This document shows, piece by piece, positions 1 through 10,760 of a stretch of DNA of 64,000 nucleotides (its first letter is position 1; every line of letters starts with the position of its first letter). A program made the position numbers and the translations under genes. The stretch comes from Sphingomonas koreensis (lineage in GTDB: Bacteria > Pseudomonadota > Alphaproteobacteria > Sphingomonadales > Sphingomonadaceae). The notes below the pieces were generated by a model. That model made no database searches. It was not told the DNA's origin and worked only from the letters and a program-made list of their open reading frames with translations. The stretch spans positions 67,501 through 131,500 of the forward strand of contig RCZF01000002.1 of NCBI GenBank assembly GCA_006438735.1. Reading direction: 5' to 3'.

Positions 1-106
1 CGATCCGGCGCCCGGCGAGCAGCTTCACCGCGTCGACGACGCGCTGGTCGGCGGTCACCGATACCACCTCATTGCCCTTGTTTCCCAGGATCGCCGAGAT
101 CGTCAT
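1..106 (-). CDS. CBS-domain protein, N-terminal part only
   Basis: The reverse strand opens with ATG at 106 and stays open to the window edge, giving about 35 residues starting MTISAILGNKG. A GAGGAGA ribosome-binding site lies 6 nt upstream. The visible part (start, a short linker, then TADQRVVDAVKLLAGRRI) looks like the first strand and helix of a CBS domain, as in small stand-alone two-CBS proteins that sense adenine nucleotides. Only the N-terminus is inside the window, so length, second domain and partner are unknown. The next gene is divergent, so 107-214 holds the promoters of both. Confidence 0.6.
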   Translation of the reverse strand, partial: MTISAILGNKGNEVVSVTADQRVVDAVKLLAGRRI

Positions 107-214
107 GGCATTTCTCCTCGACGGCGCCGCCGGGCGACTCGACGCCCAGCGACGCGCCGTTCTTTTTCAACGTCGATGCTTGGAGTGTCCCACGTTCGCG
201 CCGATATGGGAAGC

Positions 215-520
215 ATGGCCGACCGTAGACCCGGACTTGCAGACCCCGCCAATGCCGCCTTTGCCTGGGCGCGATTCCGGCGAATCATGCGATGGATGAC
301 GCTAGCGGCGGCGCTCTGCGTCGTTGTGGCACTGGTGGGGCTCGATCACGCCTTTGGTCCACTGTCGATCATGGCGGTCGTCGCTACGGTGTTCGGCGTC
401 GGCGGCTCGATGTTGCTCGCCGCCGCGCTGATGGGGCTGATCTTCCTCAGCTCGGGCAGCGGCCACGACGAGACGATCGACGATCTTGAGCAAACACCAA
501 AAGACCGGCCCCGCATGTAA
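215..520 (+). CDS. Small two-helix membrane protein, unknown function
   Basis: This frame encodes 101 residues from the ATG at 215, which has a GGGAAG ribosome-binding site just upstream. In-frame ATGs at 176 and 206 have weaker sites. The N-terminal ~35 residues are polar (ADRRPGLADPANAAFAWARF), followed by two hydrophobic segments at about residues 28-48 and 54-78, then an acidic tail ending DLEQTPKDRPRM. The layout suggests an inner-membrane protein with both ends in the cytoplasm. I recognise no catalytic motif and cannot give a function. It converges on the DUF4167 gene, with about 30 nt between the two stops. Confidence 0.6.
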   Translation: MADRRPGLADPANAAFAWARFRRIMRWMTLAAALCVVVALVGLDHAFGPLSIMAVVATVFGVGGSMLLAAALMGLIFLSSGSGHDETIDDLEQTPKDRPRM

Positions 521-553
521 GCGAGACCGGCCTGATGACATGCCGTCTATTGG

Positions 554-1396
554 TTATTCGCTGGCCGAGCTGGTCGCCTCGCTTGCGGGCGGGCGGCCAC
601 GGCGGCGGCGGGGCTTTTCTTCCGCCTCGCCGTCATCACCGGTGCTGGCTCTGACGCCCAACGACGGCGGCAACAGCGCCGCGTCGAACGCCGGCGCCGC
701 CTCGCTCGGCTGCGCATCGCGCCGCGGACGACCGCGACCGCGCTTCGGCGTCACCGGCGCGTCATCGGCGTCCGCGCGCACCGGCGGCGGAGTCTGCTGT
801 TGTGGCGCTGCGCGCTGCTGATCGCGATCGCCGCCATTGGCCGGACGACGCCCGCGCATCACCCGCTCCCGCGGCTGACTGTCGTCATCGTCGCGGCTGT
901 CGCGATCGTTCCGAGCGTCGCGCTCGTCCTGATCGTCATCGCCGCCGGCCTGGGAATAGCCATTGCCATTGCCGTTGCTACGGCCGTTGCCACGGTTGTT
1001 GTCGCGATCCGGGTCGCGGCCCTGACTGTCACGACCCTGCGTGTCGCGGCCACGGTCGTCATTATCGACCTGGCCGTCATTATCGTTGCCGTAATTGTCG
1101 TCGTCGCCGTCGCTATCGTTGTCGTCCCGCTGGCGGCGCGGATTCTGCTCCTCGAAGCGTGAGCGCGTTTCGCTCAGCACGCGGAAATAGTGATCGGCGA
1201 ACTGCAGATAATATTCGGTGTTGACGCGGTCGCCCTGCATCTGCGCGTCACGCGCCAGCGTCTTGTACTTCTCATGAAGCTGGCTGGCGTTGCCGCGGGC
1301 GCGATTGTCGATGCGGTTGCCGCCACTCTGATTGGTGCTTCCTTGCGGGCGCTGCCCGCCACGACCGCGACGGCGGCCGGCTTGACGATTGTTCAT
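554..1396 (-). CDS. DUF4167 domain protein with long acidic/Asn-rich tail
   Basis: The product is 280 residues from the ATG at 1396 (an adjacent in-frame TTG at 1399 is possible). Residues 1-35 are rich in Arg and Gly (RRRGRGGQRPQGS). The DUF4167 core follows at about 35-85, with the recognisable segments GNASQLHEKYKTLARDAQ and YYLQFADHYFRVL. The rest is low complexity: Asp/Asn/Gly runs (DNDSDGDDDNYGNDNDG), repeated GRD units, then an Arg-rich end with two GRGRP/RRGRP AT-hook-like patches. A basic head, helical core and charged disordered tail suggest nucleic-acid or RNP binding, but the family's role is not established. It lies downstream of prmC on the same strand, separated by 268 nt that hold its promoter. 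Confidence 0.85.
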   Translation of the reverse strand: MNNRQAGRRRGRGGQRPQGSTNQSGGNRIDNRARGNASQLHEKYKTLARDAQMQGDRVNTEYYLQFADHYFRVLSETRSRFEEQNPRRQRDDNDSDGDDDNYGNDNDGQVDNDDRGRDTQGRDSQGRDPDRDNNRGNGRSNGNGNGYSQAGGDDDQDERDARNDRDSRDDDDSQPRERVMRGRRPANGGDRDQQRAAPQQQTPPPVRADADDAPVTPKRGRGRPRRDAQPSEAAPAFDAALLPPSLGVRASTGDDGEAEEKPRRRRGRPPASEATSSASE

Positions 1397-1664
1397 CAAA
1401 ATCTTGGTGTCCTCGTCCCTCGAAACCTACCCGGCCCCGCGCCGATCTCTTTCGAAAAAGCAGCGCGTCTCCCCTGCGCGAACGCCACCGCCGAAGCGGC
1501 GCGATCAGGCTGCCACGGCCGCCGGACTGCAGCGACTTCATGACGAGGGATTGGGCCCAGGGCCTCTTTTCAACAACTTGGTTGAAGGTGCCTGCCCCGT
1601 TACGGGTCTTAGCCCGGGGAGACACAATATCCAAGAGGAAATATGAGGCCAGGGCGAGACGGTT

Positions 1665-2480
1665 TCAAGTCACCACGATGACACGCGGCAAACCGGCCAG
1701 ATCGGCTGTCACCGCGACGCCCAACCCCGCCGCCGTGACGAGCGCGCCGACCGCCACCGCCTGGGTGTGCCCGATCTCGATCACCGCGGCGCCGCCCGGC
1801 GCGATCAGCCGCGGCAGCTGCGGAATGATGACGCGGTAGGCATCCAGCCCGTCGGCACCGGCGAACAGCGCTTCGGCCGGCTCGTGATCGCGCACCTCGG
1901 CGGGGAGCGACTCGTTCGCGCCGATATAGGGCGGGTTGGCGAGCACCAGATCGAATGCACCGTTGATCCCCGCCGCCCAATTACCCTCGGCAAAGCGCGC
2001 CCGCACTCCCAAGCAGAGGCGATCGGCGTTGCCCCGCGCCATCGCCAGCGCCGCCGCGGACCGGTCGACGCCGAGGCCCGTCGCCTGCGGCCATTGATCG
2101 AGCGCGGCGAGCAGCAGCGTTCCCGGCCCGGTGCCGAGATCGAGGATCGTTGACGGAGACCGTGCGCCGAAATGATCGATCGCCGCCTCGATCAGCGTCT
2201 CGCTGTCGGCGCGCGGCACCAGCGCGCCGGGGCCGACCGTGAGGTCGATCGTCCAAAAGGCGCGGGTGCCGGTGATATAGGCGATCGGCTCATGCGCGCG
2301 CCGGCGGGCGAGGAGATCGGCGAAGGCTGACGGCGCGGGATCGTCGAGGTGGTGGAGCAGGAGCTGCTCGCGCGTCACGCCGAGCGCGAGCGCCATTAGC
2401 AGTTCGGCGTCGAGGCGGGCGGTTTGCGAGACGGCGGCGAGGTCCGCGGTAGCGGCGGCGAGCGCGGGGCGAACGGTCAT
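1665..2480 (-). CDS. prmC: Release factor glutamine N5-methyltransferase PrmC
   Basis: PrmC methylates the glutamine of the GGQ motif in release factors RF1 and RF2 using S-adenosylmethionine. The 271-residue product begins at the ATG at 2480. An upstream extension is open, but it runs through GC-rich hairpins and is rejected. The N-terminal ~75 residues are the helical substrate-binding domain. The methyltransferase fold follows with motif I (DLGTGPGTLLLAA) and the diagnostic NPPY tetrapeptide (LVLANPPYIG) that binds the target glutamine. It lies directly downstream of prfA, its substrate gene, on the same strand, the classical prfA-prmC pairing. The ribosome-binding site is weak, so it may depend on translation from prfA. 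Confidence 0.93.
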   Translation of the reverse strand: MTVRPALAAATADLAAVSQTARLDAELLMALALGVTREQLLLHHLDDPAPSAFADLLARRRAHEPIAYITGTRAFWTIDLTVGPGALVPRADSETLIEAAIDHFGARSPSTILDLGTGPGTLLLAALDQWPQATGLGVDRSAAALAMARGNADRLCLGVRARFAEGNWAAGINGAFDLVLANPPYIGANESLPAEVRDHEPAEALFAGADGLDAYRVIIPQLPRLIAPGGAAVIEIGHTQAVAVGALVTAAGLGVAVTADLAGLPRVIVVT

Positions 2481-2512
2481 TTCAGCAGCGCGCCGCGGCG
2501 AAGCCGAGTCGT

Positions 2513-2574
2513 CGGCCGGGGCGATGCGCCCCGCCGGCCGCGCTTGGCCGAGTCTTGCCGCGAGCCGCGGCAAG
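2513..2574. repeat. Two GC-rich hairpins between prfA and prmC
   Basis: Positions 2513-2540 form an imperfect palindrome (CGGCCGGGGCG against CGCCCCGCCGGCCG). Positions 2554-2574 form a second, CTTGCCGC / GCGGCAAG with a 5-nt loop. Neither has a T-run, so a Rho-independent terminator is unlikely. They could stabilise or attenuate the prfA-prmC transcript, or be a degenerate intergenic repeat. Confidence 0.5.
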
Positions 2575-2579
2575 CCGGC

Positions 2580-3659
2580 CTACGCGCCATCCAAACTCGC
2601 CAGCCGTTCGGCCTCGTCCTCGGCAATCAGCGCGGCGGTGAGTTCGTCCATTTCGCCTTCGAGTATCTCGGGCAGGCGGTGCAGCGTCAGGTTGATGCGG
2701 TGATCGGTGACGCGGCCTTGCGGGAAATTATAGGTGCGGATGCGTTCCGATCGGTCGCCCGAGCCGACCATCGACTTGCGCGCGCCGGCCCGCTGCGAAT
2801 GCAGCCGCTCGCGCTCGGCCTCGTAAAGCCGCGTGCGAAGCACCCGCAGCGCCTTGGCTTTGTTTTTGTGCTGCGATTTCTCGTCTTGCTGGATCACGAC
2901 GAGGCCGCTCGGCAGATGGGTGATCCGCACAGCGCTATCGGTGGTGTTGACCGATTGGCCGCCCGGCCCCGACGAGCGATAGACGTCGATCCGCAAATCC
3001 TTCGCCTCGTCGATCTGGACGTCGACCTCCTCGGCCTCGGGCAACACCGCGACGGTCGCCGCCGAGGTGTGGATGCGGCCGCCGCTTTCGGTGACCGGCA
3101 CGCGCTGGACGCGGTGGACGCCGCTTTCGAACTTCAGCTTGGCGAACACGCCCTTGCCCTCGACCGAGGCGATCGCTTCCTTGAACCCACCCGAATCGGA
3201 TGCCGAGGCCGAAATCAGCTCGACCCGCCAGCCCTGCCGCTCGGCAAAGCGTTGATACATGCGGAACAGATCGCCGGCGAACAGCGCCGCTTCGTCGCCG
3301 CCGGTGCCGGCGCGGATTTCGAGCATCGCCGCGCGCTCATCGGCTGCATCGCGCGGCAGCAGCGCCAGCGCCAGCGCGCGATCGGCAGCGCCGAGGCTGG
3401 CGCGGTTGGCGATCAGCTCTTCTTCGGCCATGTGGCGCAGCTCGTCATCGACGTCCTGCGTCATATGCTCGAGGCTGACGCCCTCGGCGCGCAACCGCCG
3501 GACCAGCCCGGCGGCCTGCGCAACCGGCTCGAGCTCGGCATATTCCTTGGAGACGGCGACGAAGCGATCCGACGGCAACTCGCCGGTCGCCATCAGCGCC
3601 TGCAACTCATCGCGCCGCGCCTCGATCTGTGCGATCCGTTCGGGGGAAATGGCGGTCAT
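2580..3659 (-). CDS. prfA: Peptide chain release factor 1
   Basis: RF1 reads UAA and UAG stop codons in the ribosomal A site and triggers hydrolysis of peptidyl-tRNA. The 359-residue product starts at [19 protein letters not shown], the usual RF1 length. The frame stays open upstream, but only through an intergenic palindromic repeat. Visible motifs are the anticodon-like tripeptide PVT ([16 protein letters not shown]), typical of RF1 rather than the SPF of RF2, and the catalytic GGQ loop ([17 protein letters not shown]). It lies between hisS and prmC on the same strand. A composite inverted repeat separates it from hisS, so it may have its own promoter or be read through. Confidence 0.97.
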   Translation of the reverse strand: MTAISPERIAQIEARRDELQALMATGELPSDRFVAVSKEYAELEPVAQAAGLVRRLRAEGVSLEHMTQDVDDELRHMAEEELIANRASLGAADRALALALLPRDAADERAAMLEIRAGTGGDEAALFAGDLFRMYQRFAERQGWRVELISASASDSGGFKEAIASVEGKGVFAKLKFESGVHRVQRVPVTESGGRIHTSAATVAVLPEAEEVDVQIDEAKDLRIDVYRSSGPGGQSVNTTDSAVRITHLPSGLVVIQQDEKSQHKNKAKALRVLRTRLYEAERERLHSQRAGARKSMVGSGDRSERIRTYNFPQGRVTDHRINLTLHRLPEILEGEMDELTAALIAEDEAERLASLDGA

Positions 3660-3680
3660 TTCCGGCCCAAGCGCCCCCGG

Positions 3681-3786
3681 CCTTCCCCGGCGAAGGCCGG
3701 GGTCCAGTTGGGAAAGCCGCAGTAAGCAAGTCCAGCGCGTGTCTCTTCGTGACTCGCAACTGGGCCCCGGCCTCCGCCGGGGAAGG
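3681..3786. repeat. Composite inverted repeat (sphingomonad-type intergenic palindrome)
   Basis: The 30-nt arm at 3681-3710 is an imperfect reverse complement of 3757-3786 (three mismatches by eye), separated by 46 nt. Each arm carries its own inner palindrome of the CCCCGGC...GCCGGGG kind. Related units occur at 20030-20095 and 21081-21189. The arrangement resembles paired REP/BIME elements and could form a long hairpin between hisS and prfA. Confidence 0.75.
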
Positions 3787-3798
3787 CAACCGCTCCGA

Positions 3799-5043
3799 TC
3801 AACGCAGTGCCTCCGCGAGATTGGCAAGCGGCACCTCGGCCTGCGTACCGGCGGCGAGGTCCTTGACCGCCGCGACGCCCTTGGCGATTTCGTCGTCACC
3901 GATGATCACCGCGAAGCGCGCGCCAAGCGCATCGGCTTTGGCCATCCGCTTCTTCATATTGCCCTTGAACGCCATGTCCGCGGCGATGCCCGACCGGCGC
4001 AGATCGGCGAGCAGGCCCTGCGCATGCTCCCCCGCCACGTCGCCAAGCGGCACCACCACGGCGTCGATCGTCGATGGCGCCGGCTCCTCCACAAGCATCG
4101 CCAGCCGCTCGACACCAGCCGCCCAGCCGACTCCAGGCGTGTCCGGCCCACCAAGAGAGCCGATCAGTCCGTCATAGCGTCCGCCGGCCAGCACAGTCCC
4201 CTGTGCACCGAGCCGATCGGTGACGAATTCGAACGCGGTGTGGCGATAATAGTCGAGCCCGCGCACCAGCCGGCCGTTGCGCGTCCAGGCGACGCCCGCC
4301 GCATCGAGACCCTTGGTAACGCTCTCGAAAAAACCGCCGGCCGCGCTCGTCAGATGCGCGTCAATCTCGGGCGCGCTGTCCGCGATCGGACGGTCGCGCG
4401 GATCCTTGCTGTCGAGGATGCGCAAGGGGTTCTTGTCGAGCCGCGCCTGGCTATCCTCGGACAGATCGCCGCGATGCGCCTCGAAATGCGCGACGAGCGC
4501 GGTGCGCCAGGCGTCGCGCGTTTCGGCGTCGCCGAGCGTGTTGAGCTGCAGCATTACGCCGTCGGCAATGCCGAGCTCGTGGAGCAGCTGATCGGCGAGC
4601 ACCAGCAATTCGACGTCCGCCGCAGGCTCGGCCGCGCCGATCACCTCGGCATCGATCTGGTGGAACTGGCGGAAGCGGCCCTTTTGCGGCCGCTCATATC
4701 GGAACACCGCGCCGCTGGTGACGAGCTTCAGCGGCGCAAATTGCTGCCAGCCCTCGGTCAGATAGGCTCGGGCGATGCCGGCGGTGAATTCGGGGCGCAG
4801 CGTAATCAAATCGCCGCCGCGATCCTCGAAGGTGTACATTTCCTTCGACACCACGTCGGTGGTCTCGCCAAGCGAGCGGGCGAACACCGCCGTCGCCTCG
4901 AACACCGGGATCTCGAGCCGCTGGAAGCAATACAGCCGCCGCACGCGATCGAATGTGTCGAGCACGTGCGCGAAGCGGCGCTGATCGTCGCCGAAAATAT
5001 CCTGCGTGCCGCGGATGCGCTTGGGGGTTTCGATACGGGCCAT
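3799..5043 (-). CDS. hisS: Histidine--tRNA ligase
   Basis: This class II synthetase charges tRNA-His in two steps through histidyl-adenylate. The 414-residue length is normal. Motif 1 lies in the first ~75 residues ([10 protein letters not shown], then the [10 protein letters not shown] region). Motif 2 is the segment with [16 protein letters not shown]. The two histidine-specific signatures are [12 protein letters not shown] and [10 protein letters not shown]. The C-terminal anticodon-binding domain covers about the last 90 residues. The start is the ATG at 5043. The gene is divergent from the DUF1345 gene, with only 49 nt between the two starts, so the promoters must overlap. prfA and prmC follow downstream. 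Confidence 0.97.
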   Translation of the reverse strand: MARIETPKRIRGTQDIFGDDQRRFAHVLDTFDRVRRLYCFQRLEIPVFEATAVFARSLGETTDVVSKEMYTFEDRGGDLITLRPEFTAGIARAYLTEGWQQFAPLKLVTSGAVFRYERPQKGRFRQFHQIDAEVIGAAEPAADVELLVLADQLLHELGIADGVMLQLNTLGDAETRDAWRTALVAHFEAHRGDLSEDSQARLDKNPLRILDSKDPRDRPIADSAPEIDAHLTSAAGGFFESVTKGLDAAGVAWTRNGRLVRGLDYYRHTAFEFVTDRLGAQGTVLAGGRYDGLIGSLGGPDTPGVGWAAGVERLAMLVEEPAPSTIDAVVVPLGDVAGEHAQGLLADLRRSGIAADMAFKGNMKKRMAKADALGARFAVIIGDDEIAKGVAAVKDLAAGTQAEVPLANLAEALR

Positions 5044-5092
5044 GACGCGGCGCTATCTATGCGAGGACCGGCAATAGCGCTAGGCCTTGCCG

Positions 5093-5743
5093 ATGAACGA
5101 CGAACAGCGCGGCTGGAGACTCGGCAGCCACATCGCCCCGCCGCGCTTCATCCTGTTCTGCGTCGTGTTCGCGGCCGGGCTGTTCCTCGCCATTCCGCCG
5201 TTCGGGCTGGGCCGCGGCACGCTCGTCGCGTTCGACGCCGCCAGCGGGCTGTTCCTGCTGTCGATCATCCCGTTGATGCGCGGTGCGGAGGCCAAATCGA
5301 TGCGCGAGCAAGCCAAGGCCAACGACGCCAACCGCGTCGGCCTGCTCGCGCTGACCGGGCTGGTGATGGTGATCATCCTGGTCGCGGTGGCCGGCGAGCT
5401 GAGCGGCAAGCCGAGCAAGATCGAGATCGTGCTGGTCGTTGCGACGCTGGCGTTCGCCTGGCTGTTCTCGAACACTGTCTATGCGCTGCATTACGCGCAT
5501 CTGTTCTACCTCGGCGACAAGCAAGGCAAGGATTGCGGCGGGCTCGATTTCCCCAAGTGCGACGAGCCCGATTATTGGGATTTCGTCTATTTCGCCTTCA
5601 CGCTGGGGATGACCTTCCAGACCTCCGACGTGGAAATGACGGCGCGCACGATGCGCCGCGTGACGATCGGCCACTGCCTCGCGGCGTTCGTGTTCAACAT
5701 CGGCGTGCTGGCGTTTACGATCAACGTGCTCGGCGGGAGTTGA
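5093..5743 (+). CDS. DUF1345 family integral membrane protein
   Basis: The ATG at 5093 gives 216 residues; an in-frame TTG two codons earlier is possible. Four to five hydrophobic segments can be seen: FILFCVVFAAGLFLAI, LLALTGLVMVIILVAVAG, IVLVVATLAFAWLF and a C-terminal AAFVFNIGVLAFTINVL. The conserved DUF1345 segment is present near the end (WDFVYFAFTLGMTFQTSD), just before the last helix. A Cys-containing loop, GKDCGGLDFPKCDE, precedes it and probably faces the periplasm. The family has no established function. It is divergent from hisS. Confidence 0.85.
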   Translation: MNDEQRGWRLGSHIAPPRFILFCVVFAAGLFLAIPPFGLGRGTLVAFDAASGLFLLSIIPLMRGAEAKSMREQAKANDANRVGLLALTGLVMVIILVAVAGELSGKPSKIEIVLVVATLAFAWLFSNTVYALHYAHLFYLGDKQGKDCGGLDFPKCDEPDYWDFVYFAFTLGMTFQTSDVEMTARTMRRVTIGHCLAAFVFNIGVLAFTINVLGGS

Positions 5744-5810
5744 AGGCGCGGGGACGCTCGAAGTGACGCAGTGCGAATACCGCTAATGGGAGCGAAGCTG
5801 ATCGAAGCAA

Positions 5811-6017
5811 TCAATCTGACTGGATCGCGAAGTAATCTGGCAGCTGAGACGCATCCGCATTCTGGAATGCCCAAAATATTGTAGCTGCAAGGCAGTCGCG
5901 GGCGATGACTTCTCCTAATTCTCTCGTATTACCCCAAACGTGGCCAAAGCGATCGTTAAGGCCGTGGAGTGTCTCACTCCGAGCGACGCCGTAGATTTTC
6001 TTGGCTAAGCTTTTCAC
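5811..6017 (-). pseudogene. C-terminal part of a frameshifted HEPN-like (Apea-type) protein
   Basis: A 68-codon frame overlaps the end of the upstream frame (5974-6378) by 44 nt in a different phase. It could start at GTG 6017, but has no good ribosome-binding site. Its segment KKIYGVARSETLHGLNDR resembles the KxLYDxRSKIVHG signature of Apea-type HEPN domains, and RSETLH fits the R-x4-H catalytic pattern of HEPN RNases. The remainder (IARDCLAATIFWAF) fits the final helix. The upstream frame ends with the segment that would precede this motif (EIAINISGAVVRQLAAKR). I infer that a single-base indel split one gene of about 190 codons. The assignment is by eye. The DNA is visibly more A+T rich than its neighbours, suggesting acquisition. 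Confidence 0.45.
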
Positions 6018-6377
6018 CGTCTGTCCGTTTCGCCGCTAGCTGTCGAACCACCGCGCCTGATATGTTGATCGCAATCTCAGCAGGCTTGGCGGCAAAATTT
6101 GCAGCCACGATTGCATCGGCAAACGCACGTCGGACCAGCGCATTCGTGTCCTTTACGGACAACCGGTGCAATAACCCTGGGTGATTCGCCAACCAGACCT
6201 CGCCAAAATTGGCGATTGCGACTGCTGCTGCGACCGGGATGAGGACTGACTTGCCGTTCCGCGCGCCTATGAGGTTTGCAAAAGAGCGCCTTGCGCCCCT
6301 GTCCTGTGCCGCCCCGTCATTCGATGCCCTAAGGGCGGCAACAACCTGAAGACACATCTGGTGATAATTCTGCGTCA

Positions 6378-6378
<1 letters not shown>
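5974..6378 (-). CDS. Hypothetical protein coupled to thiC; N-terminal part of HEPN-like gene
   Basis: This 134-codon frame starts at the ATG at 6378, which shares one base with the thiC stop (TAATG), so it can be translated by re-initiation after thiC. Its middle (ALVRRAFADAIVAANFA, then AEIAINISGAVVRQL) looks like helices preceding the catalytic motif of an Apea-type HEPN domain. The frame then ends in the Arg-rich string QENLRRRSE, while the motif itself continues in another phase (5811-6017). Either one gene has been frameshifted or the two frames overlap as separate genes; I favour the former. The A+T content is higher than in thiC. No function is proposed beyond possible HEPN ancestry. 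Confidence 0.45.
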
Positions 6379-8420
<2,042 letters not shown>

Positions 8421-8430
8421 ATGTGGGCTG

Positions 8431-8459
8431 GTTGTAGCGCCCTGCGGCGCGCGATGCAA
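8431..8459 (-). promoter_or_regulatory. Sigma-70-type promoter of thiC
   Basis: On the reverse strand, TTGCAT (8459-8454) and TACAAC (8436-8431) are separated by exactly 17 nt. The predicted transcription start, near 8424, falls directly before the first conserved riboswitch block. The position is strong support; the hexamers match 4/6 each. Confidence 0.55.
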
Positions 8460-8489
8460 AGCGTTCGGTCACGCGGCGCAGCCGGACGC

Positions 8490-8525
8490 AAAACGGCCCG
8501 CCGATCGCCACCGAACGACGGGCCG
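8490..8525 (-). terminator. Rho-independent terminator after ferritin-like gene at 8546
   Basis: On the reverse strand a CGGCCCG/CGGGCCG stem (8525-8519 with 8500-8494), enclosing an 18-nt loop, is followed by TTTTGCG. It ends the transcript of the 9615-10610 and 8546-9580 pair about 20 nt past the last stop. Confidence 0.65.
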
Positions 8526-8545
8526 CGGCGCTCAGAGGTGCCGGC

Positions 8546-9580
8546 TCAGCCCGTTGCAGGCACGGTGCCGCCGCTCGCGACGATCGTACCGTTGACACCG
8601 GCGGGGAAGAAGCCGCCCTTCTTGACCGAGGTCGCGCTGAGATAGGCGATGTTGAGCACCTGCGCGGGCGTGCGGCCGTAAGCGATGCTGTCCGAATCGG
8701 TCGGGACGATATTGCCCTCGCCGTTGCTGGTCAGCCCCTGATCATCGTCGGTGCCGCCATCGAGGCTGTCGCGCGCGTCCGAGATCTTGCCTGCATTGGT
8801 AATCAGCGCCGGGGTATCGACGCCCTTGGCGTAAAGCGTCGAGCGGATCAGGCCGGCGTGATAGGCCTCGGCCGCATGGATGCCCGCGGCCGCCTCGACG
8901 AAGGTCGTGTTCGAGATAAAGCCGATCGCGCCCTTATAGGCGGTGACGCCGACATCCTCGAACAGGAACGCCGCCAGCAGAAAGTTCTCGTCGCTGGCAT
9001 ACGGATCGAAACTCTGTCCGCTGGTGATCAGCCCAGCCGCGACCGCCGCCTTGCTGAACGCGCCGGTGGCGCTGCTGCTGATGTCGATCGCCGGCTGGGC
9101 GATCACCGCGCTGCCGAGCTGGCCGCGCAGGAAGGTGACGTGCGCGCGTTCGTCGGCGGCGATCTCGCGGGCATATTGCTGAACGACGCTATCGGTGAAA
9201 GTCACCTGCTTGCCACCGGTAACGACGCCGGCGGTGCCCGCCCCGGTCAACAGCGTATCGGCAAGCCCGGTGCCGAACGCCGCATGCAGATAGAATTGCG
9301 CTTCGAGATATTCGAGATTGAGCGCGAAATTGAGGATGTCGGCATCGGTGTAGGTCGGTGTCGGCGTGCCGGTTGGGGTCGGCGACGCGGTGCCGGTCGC
9401 GGTCGGCGTCGGGGTCGGCGTCGGCGCCTTGTTGCCATTCTTCGCGCCGCATGCGGCGAGCAGCGTGGTGCCGCCGATCGCCAGCGAGGCGGCGCCGGCG
9501 GAGCGCAGGAACCGGCGACGATCGGCGCGGCGCTGATCGCCCGCCTCGAGGACCCGGTGGAGCATGTCTTGATCGGTCAT
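8546..9580 (-). CDS. Ferritin-like domain lipoprotein, desiccation-related family (copy A1)
   Basis: The 344-residue product has a Tat-type signal (RRRFLRSAG) running into a lipobox (LLAAC, Cys about 44), so it should be a folded, lipid-anchored envelope protein. A Pro/Thr linker encoded by GTCGGx hexamers follows (residues ~52-77). The Ferritin_2-type domain then shows a full set of di-iron ligand candidates on four helices: [17 protein letters not shown] (ExxH), FEDVGVTAY and EAYHAG (ExxH). The family includes plant desiccation-related protein PCC13-62, but its bacterial role is uncertain; iron or oxidative-stress protection is a guess. The ribosome-binding site is AGGGAG. It is one of four paralogues here and follows copy B1 by 34 nt. 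Confidence 0.85.
   Translation of the reverse strand: MTDQDMLHRVLEAGDQRRADRRRFLRSAGAASLAIGGTTLLAACGAKNGNKAPTPTPTPTATGTASPTPTGTPTPTYTDADILNFALNLEYLEAQFYLHAAFGTGLADTLLTGAGTAGVVTGGKQVTFTDSVVQQYAREIAADERAHVTFLRGQLGSAVIAQPAIDISSSATGAFSKAAVAAGLITSGQSFDPYASDENFLLAAFLFEDVGVTAYKGAIGFISNTTFVEAAAGIHAAEAYHAGLIRSTLYAKGVDTPALITNAGKISDARDSLDGGTDDDQGLTSNGEGNIVPTDSDSIAYGRTPAQVLNIAYLSATSVKKGGFFPAGVNGTIVASGGTVPATG
9345..9428. repeat. Coding hexanucleotide (GTCGGx) tandem repeat, Pro/Thr linker
   Basis: Degenerate 6-bp units (GTCGGC/GTCGGG/GTCGCG on the plus strand) encode alternating Pro-Thr between the lipobox and the ferritin-like domain of copy A1. Because units are 6 bp, slippage changes linker length without breaking the frame. 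Confidence 0.7.
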
Positions 9581-9614
9581 GGGGAACTCTCCCTGGAGAA
9601 TCGGGTCGCGCTTA

Positions 9615-10610
9615 CTATGCGCTGGGGGTGCTGTCGGTGCTCTCGACGATGTTGCCGTTGAGGCCGTTCGGGAAAAACCCGCCTTTCTTCACCTGCGCGT
9701 CGCTCAGATAGACGACGTTGAGCACCTGGCCGGTCGTGCGGCTGTAGGTGATCCCGTTCTGATCGGTCGGCACGATGTTCGATGCGGTGCCCGATCCGTC
9801 GGTCGGCGTGATCGGCGAGATGCCCTGATCGATATCGTTGCTCGTCCCGGCCGTGCCGTCGAGGGAGTCGCGCGCATCGGAGATCTTGTCGGCGCTGGTG
9901 CGCAGCGATGGCATGGCCACGCCCTTGCGATACAGCGCCCCGCGCACCGTCGCGGCGTGATACGCCTCGACCGCGAGGATGCCGGCGGCGGCCTGCAGAT
10001 AGGCGGTGTTGCTGATCAGCGGCGCTGCGCCCTTATAGGCGGTAACGCCGACATCTTCGAAGATGAATGCGCCGAGCAGGAAGTTTTCGTCGCTCGAATA
10101 GGGGTTGAAGGTCTGGCCGGAGTTGATCAGCCCGGCGGCGACCGCCGCCTTGCTGAACGCGCTGTTGGCGCCGACCGAAATGTCGATCTTGGGCTGGGCG
10201 ACCGCGCTGCTGCCGAGCTGGGTGCGCAGGAAGCTGACGTGATTGAGTTCATCCTGCGCGATTTCCCGCGCATAGGCCTGGACCACGGGATCGGTGAAAT
10301 TGACCTGCTGGCCGCCGGTCGCGGTCCCCAGCGTGCCGGTGCCCGACACCATGTCGGACGAGATGGCGTGGCCGAACACCGCCCAGGAATAGAAATTGGC
10401 CTCGAGATATTCGAGGTTGAGCGCGAAATTGAGCACATCGGCGTCGGTCACCGTCTGCGCGCCGGCGGACGCTTCCCAGCCGATCGCCGCTGCGCCGGCC
10501 GCCGCAACTGCGGTCGCGCCGAGCGCGGTTTTGAAGAATTCGCGCCGTTCGTTGCGCCGGGCGACGCGCGCGTCGAACGCCTCGATCAGCGGTTGGCTGG
10601 TATCGGTCAT
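9615..10610 (-). CDS. Ferritin-like domain exported protein, desiccation-related family (copy B1)
   Basis: The start is the ATG at 10610, behind a strong GGAGGAG site; a longer open frame upstream lacks one. The 331-residue product starts MTDTSQPLIEAFDARV and has a Tat motif ([11 protein letters not shown]) followed by an Ala-rich hydrophobic stretch ending near ASAGAQ. There is no lipobox cysteine, so unlike copy A1 it should be soluble in the periplasm. The four-helix domain keeps all ligand candidates: [26 protein letters not shown] and EAYHAA. It is paired with A1 (34 nt apart) and is most like B2 at 13156-14160. No general-stress promoter is visible upstream of this copy. Confidence 0.85.
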   Translation of the reverse strand: MTDTSQPLIEAFDARVARRNERREFFKTALGATAVAAAGAAAIGWEASAGAQTVTDADVLNFALNLEYLEANFYSWAVFGHAISSDMVSGTGTLGTATGGQQVNFTDPVVQAYAREIAQDELNHVSFLRTQLGSSAVAQPKIDISVGANSAFSKAAVAAGLINSGQTFNPYSSDENFLLGAFIFEDVGVTAYKGAAPLISNTAYLQAAAGILAVEAYHAATVRGALYRKGVAMPSLRTSADKISDARDSLDGTAGTSNDIDQGISPITPTDGSGTASNIVPTDQNGITYSRTTGQVLNVVYLSDAQVKKGGFFPNGLNGNIVESTDSTPSA

Positions 10611-10725
10611 GGGTACGCACTCCTCCGGCAATCCAGATATGGCGCTGGGAATAGAGCGTCGAAGGTGCTGCTGTCGATGGCGAAAGCGCCCATCGACCAC
10701 GACTTACCGCAAAGTCGGCGGGAAA

Positions 10726-10745
10726 AACGCGCTGGATCGCGTTAT
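10726..10745 (-). terminator. Weak terminator after the diguanylate cyclase gene
   Basis: On the reverse strand AACGCG-ATCCAG-CGCGTT is followed by TTT, about 18 nt past the stop at 10761. A second hairpin without T-run (GTCGATGG...CCATCGAC, 10673-10697) follows. Together they probably separate this gene from the B1-A1 pair. Confidence 0.4.
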
Positions 10746-10760
10746 TCGCGTGTCCTCGGC

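Noticed and set aside
3259..5766. Plus-strand frame of about 835 codons crossing prfA and hisS
   Set aside because: It is antisense to two clear housekeeping genes and joins them through the intergenic repeat.
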